Part shown: piece after piece, positions 1-7,089 of the stretch
Numbering within the stretch: the first letter of the stretch is position 1
Layout of the letters: every line of letters starts with the position of its first letter
DNA from: Alphaproteobacteria bacterium UBA7691
GTDB taxonomy: Bacteria > Pseudomonadota > Alphaproteobacteria > Ferrovibrionales > Ferrovibrionaceae
Direction: 5' to 3'
Assembly (NCBI GenBank): GCA_002482765.1
Contig: DLGP01000020.1
Span: 16,534 to 48,674, forward strand
DNA length: 32,141 bases
Program-made: the position numbers and the translations under genes
Notes under the pieces: model-generated
Told to the model about the DNA's origin: nothing
Seen by the model: only the letters and a program-made list of their open reading frames with translations
The model's database searches: none

Positions 1-2049
1 CGCACGCCGCTGATCATCTCCGGCCCCTCGGAAGACACCACCGATCTGTATGTGAAGGTGAATGTGCTGATCCCGAGCCTGACGGCGGAGGATTTTGAGA
101 AGGACGAGAAGCAGCGCACGGTGAACTTCACTGAAGCCGGCACCGAGCATATGGAGCAGTTGCTGCGCCAGGCCGGCCTGCTGAAAGCCGATACCGATCT
201 TTACGACATCGACAACATCGCCGTGGTGCATCACGCCAACCAGGCCCTGCGCGCGCATAAGAGCTTCACCCGCGATGTGGATTACATCGTGAAGGATGAC
301 AAGGTTATCATCATCGACGAATTCACCGGCCGCATGATGGAAGGCCGGCGGTATTCCGATGGCCTGCATCAGGCGCTGGAAGCCAAGGAAGGCGTGTCGG
401 TGCAGACCGAGAACCAGACCCTGGCCTCGATCACCTTCCAGAATTATTTCCGCATGTATCCCAAGCTGTCCGGCATGACCGGCACGGCGGCCACCGAAGC
501 TGCCGAATTCGGCGACATCTATGGCCTGGACGTGGTGGAAATCCCCACCAATGTGACGGTGAAGCGGCTTGACCAGGATGACGAGGTTTACCGCACCGCG
601 CAGGAAAAATACGAAGCCATCGCCAATGTGATTGCGGAATGCCGCGCCAAGGGCCAGCCGGTGCTGGTCGGCACGGTGTCGATTGAAAAATCCGAAGTGC
701 TGTCTGGCCTGCTGAACCAGAAGGGCGTGCAGCATGCGGTGCTGAATGCCCGCTTCCACGAGCAGGAAGCCGGCATCGTGGCCCAGGCCGGCCGGCTTGG
801 CGCCGTGACCATCGCCACCAACATGGCCGGCCGCGGCACCGACATCCAGCTCGGCGGCAATGCCGAGATGCGCATCAAGGCCGAGACCGAGGGCCTGGAA
901 GGCGAGGCGCTGGCGGCCAAGATCGCTGCGATCCGCGCCGAAGTGGCGGCCGAGAAGGAAAAAGTGCTGGCAGCCGGCGGCCTCTGCGTGGTTGGCACCG
1001 AACGGCATGAAAGCCGCCGCATCGACAACCAGTTGCGTGGCCGTTCCGGCCGCCAGGGCGATCCCGGCGCCTCGCGCTTTTTCCTCAGCCTGGAAGACGA
1101 CCTGCTGCGCATCTTCGGCTCCGAGCGCATGGACAGCATGTTGCAGAAGCTGGGCCTGAAGGATGGCGAGGCGATCACCCATCCCTGGATCAACAAGGCG
1201 CTGGAAAAGGCGCAGCAGAAGGTGGAAGCGCGGAATTACGAAATCCGCAAGCAACTGCTGAAATTCGACGATGTGATGAACGACCAGCGCAAGGTGGTGT
1301 ACGAGCAGCGCATCGAATTGATGAGCACCGACAATGTGGCCGACACCATCGCCGACATGCGGCGCGAGATCGTCGAAAACCTGGTGACGCGCCATATCCC
1401 GGAAAAGGCCTATGCCGAGCAATGGGATGCCGCCGGCCTGCAAGACGAAGTGCAGCGCCTGTTCGGGCTGGACCTGCCGATTGTGGATTGGGCCAAGGAA
1501 GAAGGCATCGCCGATACCGAAATCCTGGAACGCCTCCAGGATGCCGCTGATCGCAAGATGGCCGAAAAGGCCGCCAATTTTGGCCCCGACCTGATGCGCA
1601 TGATCGAGCGCAGCCTGCTGTTGCAGGTGCTGGACCAGAATTGGAAGGAGCATCTGCATCATCTGGATTATCTGCGCCAGGCCATCGGCCTGCGCGCCTA
1701 TGCCCAGAAAGACCCGCTGAACGAATACAAGCGCGAAGCCTTTGCGCTGTTTGAGCAGATGCTGGTGCGGATGCGCGAGAATATCACCGGCGTGCTGGCG
1801 CGGGTGGAAGTGCGCGCCGAACAGCCGCCGGCCGATCTGTTTGCCCGGCCCAGCCAGCCGATGCAGGAAAGCCGTGGCGAATTGCTGGAAGGCGGCGCCG
1901 AGCCGCAGCCCGGCCAATTGCCATCCCGCCCGGTGCAGGCTTCGGCCCAGGTTGATCCGAACGATCCGAATACCTGGCGCGCCACGCCGCGCAATGCGCT
2001 GTGCCCCTGCGGCTCGGGCAAAAAATACAAATACTGTCACGGCAAATGA
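1..2049 (+). CDS. secA: Preprotein translocase ATPase SecA, C-terminal three quarters (5' end outside window)
   Basis: SecA is the ATP-driven motor that pushes unfolded preproteins through SecYEG. The frame is open from base 1, so the start lies upstream; 682 residues are visible against roughly 900 in the family. Recognisable parts are DEFTGRMMEGRRYSDGLHQA, the helicase motif V TNMAGRGTDIQLGGN, motif VI QLRGRSGRQGDPG followed by SRFFLSLEDDLLRIFG, the helical scaffold/wing region (QVLDQNWKEHLHHLDYLRQ), a Pro/Gln-rich linker, and a C-terminal SEC-C zinc motif CPCGSGKKYKYCHG that binds SecB and ribosomes. Its stop overlaps the next start (ATGA), so the downstream gene is probably translationally coupled. 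Nothing looks damaged. An internal GTG at 52 is not the start. Confidence 0.98.
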   Translation, partial: RTPLIISGPSEDTTDLYVKVNVLIPSLTAEDFEKDEKQRTVNFTEAGTEHMEQLLRQAGLLKADTDLYDIDNIAVVHHANQALRAHKSFTRDVDYIVKDDKVIIIDEFTGRMMEGRRYSDGLHQALEAKEGVSVQTENQTLASITFQNYFRMYPKLSGMTGTAATEAAEFGDIYGLDVVEIPTNVTVKRLDQDDEVYRTAQEKYEAIANVIAECRAKGQPVLVGTVSIEKSEVLSGLLNQKGVQHAVLNARFHEQEAGIVAQAGRLGAVTIATNMAGRGTDIQLGGNAEMRIKAETEGLEGEALAAKIAAIRAEVAAEKEKVLAAGGLCVVGTERHESRRIDNQLRGRSGRQGDPGASRFFLSLEDDLLRIFGSERMDSMLQKLGLKDGEAITHPWINKALEKAQQKVEARNYEIRKQLLKFDDVMNDQRKVVYEQRIELMSTDNVADTIADMRREIVENLVTRHIPEKAYAEQWDAAGLQDEVQRLFGLDLPIVDWAKEEGIADTEILERLQDAADRKMAEKAANFGPDLMRMIERSLLLQVLDQNWKEHLHHLDYLRQAIGLRAYAQKDPLNEYKREAFALFEQMLVRMRENITGVLARVEVRAEQPPADLFARPSQPMQESRGELLEGGAEPQPGQLPSRPVQASAQVDPNDPNTWRATPRNALCPCGSGKKYKYCHGK

Positions 2050-3083
2050 GCATGACGCAGCGCCCGGGTGGCCTCACAGAAACCCAGGCGCTGCGTTTCG
2101 CCGCTTTGCCGTTGCGCAATCTGACGGCGGAATATCCCAACCATCTGGCGCATCTGCTGAACGATGCGGCCGATCTGCTGCCGCCGCGTGCGCTGCATCC
2201 GATTTTCTACGGCAGTTATGACTGGCATTCGGCGGTGCATGGCTACTGGCTGCTGGCGCGCTGCCTGCGCCGTTTCCCCGGCCTGCCCATCGCACCGCAG
2301 ATCGTGGCGCTGTTTGACACGCATCTGACCGCCGAACATGGCGTGGCCGAAGCCGCCTATTTCCAGGCGCCGGGCCGCGCCGGCTATGAGCGGCCCTATG
2401 GCTGGGGCTGGCTGCTGGCGCTGGCGGCGGAATTGCAGCATCTGCCGCAAGGCCATGCCGCCGACTGGCGCGCCGCGCTGAAACCGCTGGAACTGGTGAT
2501 CCTGGAGCGGCTGCCGCCTTACCTGCACAAGCTGACCTATCCGATCCGCACCGGCACGCATTTCAACACCGCTTTCGGCATGCTGCTGGCGCTGCATTAT
2601 GCCCGCAGCACCGCCCAGGCCGAGCTGGCCGGCCTGCTGGAAAACATGGCGCGGCGCTTTTTTGGCCAGGATGCGGATTATCCGGCGTTATATGAACCGA
2701 GCGGCGACGACTTTCTTTCCGGCGGCCTGACCGCTGCGCTTTTGCTGGCCCAGATCCTGCCCGGCGCCGAATTCGCCGCCTGGTTTGCGCAATACCTGCC
2801 GGGTTATTTCCATGGTGCCGGCGGGCCGTATCATCCGGTGATGGTGGCGGATCGTTCGGATGCCAAGGGTGTGCATCTGGATGGCCTCAACCTTTCGCGC
2901 GCCTGGTGTTTGCGCGGCATCGCGGCGGCCCTGACGCCGCATCATTCCGCCTTTGGCACGCTGCAACGGCTGGCCGACCAGCATGAAGCCGCCAGCCTGC
3001 CGTTTCTGGAAAGCGGCGAATATGGCGGCGAGCATTGGCTCGCCACCTTTGCCGCGTTGGCGGTGGAGGGCCTGGGCGATTGA
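2046..3083 (+). CDS. DUF2891 family protein
   Basis: A 345-residue protein that I recognise as DUF2891 by the signature HPIFYGSYDWHSAVHGYWLL near residues 50-70, and later by GGPYHPVMVADRSDAKGVHLDG-type text. The family has no established activity that I know of; its helical, His/Asp-rich pattern resembles alpha/alpha-toroid enzymes, but that is inference. There is no signal peptide, so it is probably cytoplasmic. I chose ATG 2046, which overlaps the secA stop by four bases (ATGA); an in-frame start at 2001 would lie inside secA. The stop TGA at 3081-3083 overlaps the next ATG, so three genes are tightly linked. Confidence 0.85.
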   Translation: MSMTQRPGGLTETQALRFAALPLRNLTAEYPNHLAHLLNDAADLLPPRALHPIFYGSYDWHSAVHGYWLLARCLRRFPGLPIAPQIVALFDTHLTAEHGVAEAAYFQAPGRAGYERPYGWGWLLALAAELQHLPQGHAADWRAALKPLELVILERLPPYLHKLTYPIRTGTHFNTAFGMLLALHYARSTAQAELAGLLENMARRFFGQDADYPALYEPSGDDFLSGGLTAALLLAQILPGAEFAAWFAQYLPGYFHGAGGPYHPVMVADRSDAKGVHLDGLNLSRAWCLRGIAAALTPHHSAFGTLQRLADQHEAASLPFLESGEYGGEHWLATFAALAVEGLGD

Positions 3084-3367
3084 TGCGGGCGCTGGCCTTG
3101 CTGCTGATCCTCTGCGCGCCAGAGGTTTCCGCCCAAAGCCGGCGCTGTGCCGAGCCGCCGCGCCCGCCACTCTGCCTGGAACGGCTGGGCAGCAGCAGCG
3201 ACAATCAGGCCGTGGCCTATTGCCGGTCGGACGTGAATGCCTATCGCTCGCGCCTGAACCGCTATCTGGATTGCCTGGCCGATGTGGCCGAGCAAAGCCG
3301 CCGCGACCTGGAGCAGGCCGAGCGCAAGCTGGAATGCCATGCCCGTGGCGGCAGCATCTGCCCGTAG
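3083..3367 (+). CDS. Small Cys-rich exported protein, function unknown
   Basis: 94 residues starting at ATG 3083, which shares a base with the preceding stop (TGATG). Residues 1-17 form a typical Sec signal peptide (MRALALLLILCAPEVSA) with likely cleavage before Gln18. The mature part has six cysteines (22, 31, 47, 64, 85, 93), an even number compatible with three disulfides in the periplasm. A central pattern, CRSDVNAYRSRLNRYLDC followed by a charged helix and a last Cys pair, resembles small uncharacterised exported proteins of Alphaproteobacteria that I have seen, but I cannot name a family. The open frame extends upstream to 3035, inside the DUF2891 gene; the signal peptide argues for 3083. 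Confidence 0.7.
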   Translation: MRALALLLILCAPEVSAQSRRCAEPPRPPLCLERLGSSSDNQAVAYCRSDVNAYRSRLNRYLDCLADVAEQSRRDLEQAERKLECHARGGSICP

Positions 3368-3426
3368 AACAGGTGACAGGAGTCATCACTTATGGCTTGC
3401 TGGAGTGAAAGCAGCCGGGAAGCGCC

Positions 3427-4614
3427 ATGACGCCGTTCAAACCAGAAGCCTACCATATCCATATTCCCGAAGCGGCCCTGGCCGATCTGAAACAGCGCCT
3501 GGCGCATAGCCGGCTGCCGCGCCAGCCTGACGATGCCGCCTGGCAATATGGCAGCAACCGCGCCTATATGGCCCGGCTGCTGGCGCATTGGCGCGATGGC
3601 TTTGACTGGCGCCATTGGGAAGCGCGGCTCAACGGCTTGCTGAATTACCGCGTGGCCTTGCCGCGCCCGGATGACGGCAGCCACCAGATTGTGCATTTCC
3701 TGATCGAGCCGGGCAGCGGCGCCGGCGATGGCGGGCCTGGGCCGCGCCCGCTGCTGCTGACCCATGGCTGGCCCGGATCGGTGTTTGAATTCATCGATGT
3801 GATCGAGCGCCTGGCGCATCCGGAACGCTTCGGCGGCGACGTGGCCGATGCCTTCACCGTGATCTGCCCGAGCCTGCCGGGTTATGGTTTCTCGATGCCG
3901 CTGCATAAGCCGATCAGCCCGCGCCAGGTGGCGGCTTTGTGGCATGACCTGATGGTTCAGGCGCTGGGTTTCAAGCGGTTTTTTGTGCAGGCCGGCGATT
4001 GGGGTTCGATTGTTTCCTCCTGGCTCGGCGCCGATTTCCCGCAAGCGGTGGCGGCACTGCATCTCAACATGGTGCCGCTGCGGCCGCCGCTGACCACACC
4101 CCTGAATGACGCTGAAAAAGCCTGGGCGGCGAAGGCGAAACAGCGCCAGAGCAGTGAAAGCGGCTATTACGCCATCCAGAGCACCAAGCCGACCACGCTA
4201 GGTTATGGCCTGAGCGACAGCCCGGCCGGCCTGGCCGGCTGGATCGTGGAAAAGTTCCACGGCTTTCCCGGTGGTCCGGCCGACAAGGAACCGCCCTTTG
4301 CGATGGACGACATGCTGGCCACCATCGCGCTGTACTGGTTCACCGACACGGCGGCCACCGCCACCTGGATGTATTGGGCCACCAAACAAAGCGGCGATCT
4401 GGCGCTGCAACCCGGCCAGTTCGTCACCCCGCCGACCGGCTTCCTGCTGCCGCCCTGGGACCTGGTGCCGCCCTCGCCGCCGGGCTGGCTGGAGCGCGGC
4501 TATAATGTGGTGCAGCATCGGGTGCTGGCGCGCGGCGGCCATTTTGTCGCCATGGAGCAGCCGGATGAATTTGTGCAGGATGTGACGCAGTTTTTCAGGG
4601 GCAGAAGCTTATGA
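3427..4614 (+). CDS. Epoxide hydrolase (EHN N-terminal domain, alpha/beta-hydrolase fold)
   Basis: 395 residues with the two-part structure of microsomal-type epoxide hydrolases. An EHN domain occupies about residues 3-110 (PEAALADLKQRLAHSRLP and the FDWRHWEARLNGL region), followed by an alpha/beta-hydrolase core. HGWPGS at 113-118 supplies the oxyanion-hole loop, Asp191 in QAGDWGS is the expected nucleophile in place of the Ser of esterases, and His372 in ARGGHFVAMEQPDEF is the catalytic His. Such enzymes open epoxides to vicinal diols via an alkyl-enzyme ester. No signal peptide. The 3' end overlaps the MaoC gene by four bases, so the two are one transcript and may act on the same compound. 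The substrate is unknown. Confidence 0.93.
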   Translation: MTPFKPEAYHIHIPEAALADLKQRLAHSRLPRQPDDAAWQYGSNRAYMARLLAHWRDGFDWRHWEARLNGLLNYRVALPRPDDGSHQIVHFLIEPGSGAGDGGPGPRPLLLTHGWPGSVFEFIDVIERLAHPERFGGDVADAFTVICPSLPGYGFSMPLHKPISPRQVAALWHDLMVQALGFKRFFVQAGDWGSIVSSWLGADFPQAVAALHLNMVPLRPPLTTPLNDAEKAWAAKAKQRQSSESGYYAIQSTKPTTLGYGLSDSPAGLAGWIVEKFHGFPGGPADKEPPFAMDDMLATIALYWFTDTAATATWMYWATKQSGDLALQPGQFVTPPTGFLLPPWDLVPPSPPGWLERGYNVVQHRVLARGGHFVAMEQPDEFVQDVTQFFRGRSL

Positions 4615-5066
4615 GCCGCAGTGACCGCTATTACGAGGATTATGAAGCCGGCGAAGTGATCCACGCCAATGGTGTGACGGTGAGCGAGGCCGATATCCTG
4701 GATTTTGCCTTCCGCTACGATCCGCAACCGTTTCATCTCGACAAGGAAACCGCCGGCAAATCAATCTATGGCGGCCTGATCGCTTCCGGCTGGCAAACCG
4801 GCGCGCTGGGTTTCCGCATGCTGATGCAGGCCGGCCTGCTGGGCAAGGGCAGCATGGGCTCGCCGGGCCTGGATGAATTGCGCTGGTACAAGCCGGTGCG
4901 CCCGGGCGACACGCTCTATGCCAAGGCCAGCATCACCGACAAGCGCCTCTCAGCCTCGAAGCCGGATCGCGGCATCGTGACGATGAAATACTGGGTGGAG
5001 AACCAGAAGGGCGAAACCGTGATGAGCTTTCACGGCAACCAGCTGGTGGCGAAACGCCCCGGTTGA
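4611..5066 (+). CDS. MaoC-like (R)-specific enoyl-CoA hydratase/dehydratase
   Basis: A 151-residue single hot-dog-fold protein. The hydratase motif is clear: FRYDPQPFHLD with Asp37 and His42 as the expected catalytic pair, followed by YGGLIASGWQTGAL. The C-terminal part LDELRWYKPVRPGDTLYAKA is typical of the family. Members hydrate trans-2-enoyl-CoA to (R)-3-hydroxyacyl-CoA or perform related dehydrations. ATG 4611 overlaps the epoxide hydrolase stop (ATGA), indicating translational coupling. With the epoxide hydrolase before it and an SDR after it, it may belong to a small lipid or terpenoid-type catabolic set, but the substrate is inference. Confidence 0.92.
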   Translation: MSRSDRYYEDYEAGEVIHANGVTVSEADILDFAFRYDPQPFHLDKETAGKSIYGGLIASGWQTGALGFRMLMQAGLLGKGSMGSPGLDELRWYKPVRPGDTLYAKASITDKRLSASKPDRGIVTMKYWVENQKGETVMSFHGNQLVAKRPG

Positions 5067-5163
5067 TAAGCGCGCCATGCTTTTCGCGGCGCCGCGGCCT
5101 TGCCTCAAGCACGCCGCCTCGCCAAAGTAACCAACAAGATACATAAACAGAGGAAACGCTATC

Positions 5164-5919
5164 ATGACCACCCGCAAAGTCGCCCTTGTCACTGGCGCCA
5201 CCGCCGGCATCGGCAAGGCTTCCGCCCTCGCCCTGGCCAAGGCCGGCTACGATATTGTGCTGGCCGGCCGCCGACTGGAATTGCTCAACGCCGCCGCCGC
5301 CGAATGCGAGGCGCTGGGCGTGAAGGCCATCGGCGTGGTGACCGATGTGGGCAACCCGGATTCGGTGAAGGCTTTGTTCGCCAAACTGAAGGCCACGTTT
5401 GGCCGCCTGGACGTGCTGTTCAACAATGCCGGCATCGGCGCCCCGGCGATCCCGATGGATGAACTGAGCTTCGAGCAATGGAAGGCGGTGGTGGATACCA
5501 ACCTGACCGGCGCCTTTCTCTGCACCCAGGAAGCCATGCGCATCATGAAGGCGCAGGAGCCGCGCGGCGGCCGCATCATCAACAACGGCTCGATCTCGGC
5601 CTATGCGCCGCGCCCCTTCTCGGCGCCCTATACCGCCACCAAACATGCCATCAGCGGCCTGACCAAATCGACCTCGCTGGATGGCCGCGCGCATGACATC
5701 GCATGCAGCCAGATCGATATCGGCAATGCCGCCACCGAGATGACCGAGCGCATGGCCAAGGGTGTGCCGCAGGCCAATGGCAGCATGATGGTGGAGCCGC
5801 GCATGGATGTGCGCCATGTCGCCGAATCGATCGTGCATATCGCCAACATGCCGCTGGATGCCAATGTGCAATTCATGACCGTGATGGCGACCAAGATGCC
5901 GTTTGTCGGGCGCGGCTAA
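5164..5919 (+). CDS. SDR family NAD(P)-dependent oxidoreductase
   Basis: A 251-residue classical short-chain dehydrogenase. TGATAGIG at 10-17 is the dinucleotide-binding loop, NNAG at 87-90 the structural motif, and Asn113, Ser143, Tyr156 and Lys160 (YTATK) complete the catalytic tetrad. The basic pair AGRR after the second strand (near residue 36) favours NADP(H). GAGGAAA shortly upstream of ATG 5164 is the ribosome-binding site. The 97-base gap to the MaoC gene contains no terminator that I can identify, so cotranscription is possible. The substrate is not predictable from the sequence. Confidence 0.93.
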   Translation: MTTRKVALVTGATAGIGKASALALAKAGYDIVLAGRRLELLNAAAAECEALGVKAIGVVTDVGNPDSVKALFAKLKATFGRLDVLFNNAGIGAPAIPMDELSFEQWKAVVDTNLTGAFLCTQEAMRIMKAQEPRGGRIINNGSISAYAPRPFSAPYTATKHAISGLTKSTSLDGRAHDIACSQIDIGNAATEMTERMAKGVPQANGSMMVEPRMDVRHVAESIVHIANMPLDANVQFMTVMATKMPFVGRG

Positions 5920-5961
5920 AATCAACATTGACCTGCGCCGCCCCGGTGCTACCCTTGCCGC

Positions 5962-6243
5962 ATGGGCGAGGTAACCCGCATATCCCTGGCGGCGGCGCAG
6001 GATCAACTTACCGATCTGATCCGCCGCGCCCTGGCCGGCGAAACCATCGAGATCACGCGCGATGGCCAGGATGCCGTGCGCCTGACACCGGTGGCGCCCG
6101 CCGCCAGCGAGGCCACGCCCAAAGCCACCGAGGCAAAGCCCAAGGGCAAGCGCATCCCGGGCATGTTTCCGGAATTGGCGGCGATAGCCGATGAAATCGC
6201 CAAGCCTTTGCCGGATGACGAAATCGATCTCTGGTACAAGTGA
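5962..6243 (+). CDS. Type II antitoxin, Phd/YefM-like
   Basis: 93 residues. The N-terminal half (VTRISLAAAQDQLTDLIRRALAG then ETIEITRDGQDAVRLTPV) has the Phd/YefM fold pattern: a short strand, helix, then a strand pair ending in the typical R-DG-x-AVRL turn. This region dimerises and binds the operator. A Lys/Ala-rich linker leads to an acidic C-terminal tail, LPDDEIDLWYK, of the kind that occupies the groove of a PIN toxin. The stop overlaps the toxin start (GTGA), the usual arrangement for a coupled antitoxin-toxin pair. It probably represses its own promoter, but I see no clear operator in the 42 bases upstream. Confidence 0.85.
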   Translation: MGEVTRISLAAAQDQLTDLIRRALAGETIEITRDGQDAVRLTPVAPAASEATPKATEAKPKGKRIPGMFPELAAIADEIAKPLPDDEIDLWYK

Positions 6244-6635
6244 ACCAGTACCTGCTCGATACCCACGCGCTGATCTGGTGGCTTTCCACCACCGAGCGCT
6301 TGAGCCAGACGGCGCGCAGCGTCATCGAGAATAACGCAAACAGCATATTTGTCAGTTCAGTCAGTGGCTGGGAAATGACGATCAAGCGGCGCGCCGGCAA
6401 ACTTGCCATACCGGCAGTGTTACGGGTGCTCGACAATTACCAGACCATGCTGGACGATAATGGCTTCATCGCGCTGCCGATTGAAATCGAAGACGGCCTG
6501 CTGGCCGGCAACCTGGATATCCCGCACCGTGATCCTTTTGACCGCATGCTGTTTGCCCAGGCTTTGCGCCGCGATCTTGGCCTGGTGAGCATTGATGGCA
6601 TCGCCGATCAGGCCGGCTGCCGGCGCATCTGGTAG
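6240..6635 (+). CDS. PIN-domain ribonuclease toxin, VapC-like
   Basis: 131 residues with a complete PIN acidic set: Asp7 in LLDTHALIWW, Glu45 in SGWEMTIK, Asp98 and Asp101 in HRDPFDRMLFAQA, and Asp119 in LVSIDG. These coordinate Mg2+/Mn2+ for RNA cleavage; known VapC toxins cut tRNA or rRNA. The start is GTG at 6240, overlapping the antitoxin stop by four bases. The subgroup with LLDTHALIWW usually pairs with Phd/YefM-type antitoxins, which fits the neighbour. All active-site acids are present, so the toxin looks functional. The target RNA cannot be inferred. Confidence 0.9.
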   Translation: MNQYLLDTHALIWWLSTTERLSQTARSVIENNANSIFVSSVSGWEMTIKRRAGKLAIPAVLRVLDNYQTMLDDNGFIALPIEIEDGLLAGNLDIPHRDPFDRMLFAQALRRDLGLVSIDGIADQAGCRRIW

Positions 6636-6743
6636 CCGGCCTCTGTTAGCAGCAGCCGCGCCCGAGTGCCATTTTTCAGCGGCTTAAGACATTTTTATTG
6701 CAGCGCAACCAGACTGTCCGGCAGGCTTATCATGTGGGTGCCG

Positions 6744-6778
6744 GGTTTCGGTTGCCTGATTGCCGGCAATCGGAAACC
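6744..6778 (+). promoter_or_regulatory. Leader stem-loop upstream of usg
   Basis: GGTTTCGGTTGCC (6744-6756) pairs with GGCAATCGGAAACC (6765-6778), with one bulged base, one G-U pair and an 8-base loop. A perfect 14-bp palindrome GATTGCCGGCAATC (6758-6771) offers a competing fold. The helix ends 30 bases before the usg ATG. The following GCCCCTGTTTTG is a poor U-tract, so a plain terminator is not convincing. The bases 6636-6743 hold nothing else that I recognise. Confidence 0.45.
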
Positions 6779-6797
6779 GCCCCTGTTTTGATCATGC

Positions 6798-6803
6798 AGG
6801 AGG
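6798..6803 (+). promoter_or_regulatory. Consensus ribosome-binding site of usg
   Basis: Perfect AGGAGG four bases before ATG 6808. It decides the start against the in-frame upstream codon at 6760, which would read through the leader hairpin. Confidence 0.8.
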
Positions 6804-6807
6804 CAGA

Positions 6808-7086
6808 ATGACCGTATTGACTGGTGCTGAACGCCTGGAACGTCTGCTCAATTATCGGCTGACCACGGCGGAAATCCTTTACCGCATGCCCGACCATCCG
6901 ACACTGCTGCAAACCTATCTGTGGCAGGATTACGATCTGGCGCCGAAATTTCCGGGCTTGCAGAAATTTCTCGATTTCTGGGAGAGCAAGCTGGATGGCA
7001 AGCTGCATTCGGTGCGCGTGGTTTCGACGCAACTGGTGCGGCCGGCGGAAATCCGCGCCAGCGCCGACGATTTCCGGCTGCACTAA
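6808..7086 (+). CDS. usg: Usg family protein
   Basis: 92 residues matching the alphaproteobacterial Usg family as I remember it: YRLTTAEILYRMPDHPTLLQ, then TYLWQDYDLAPKFPGLQKFL and FWESKLDGKLHSVRV. The function is unknown; in Caulobacter and relatives usg is known from the neighbourhood of the trpFBA genes, which are not seen here. No signal peptide or membrane segment, so probably cytoplasmic. A perfect ribosome-binding site and an upstream stem-loop suggest good translation with possible leader control. The gene ends 3 bases before the convergent amidotransferase stop, with no terminator between them. Confidence 0.88.
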   Translation: MTVLTGAERLERLLNYRLTTAEILYRMPDHPTLLQTYLWQDYDLAPKFPGLQKFLDFWESKLDGKLHSVRVVSTQLVRPAEIRASADDFRLH

Positions 7087-7089
7087 GAC

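Noticed and set aside
5085..5096. 12-base palindrome CGCGGCGCCGCG between the MaoC and SDR genes
   Set aside because: No loop and no T-run, so not a terminator; such palindromes are expected by chance in GC-rich DNA.
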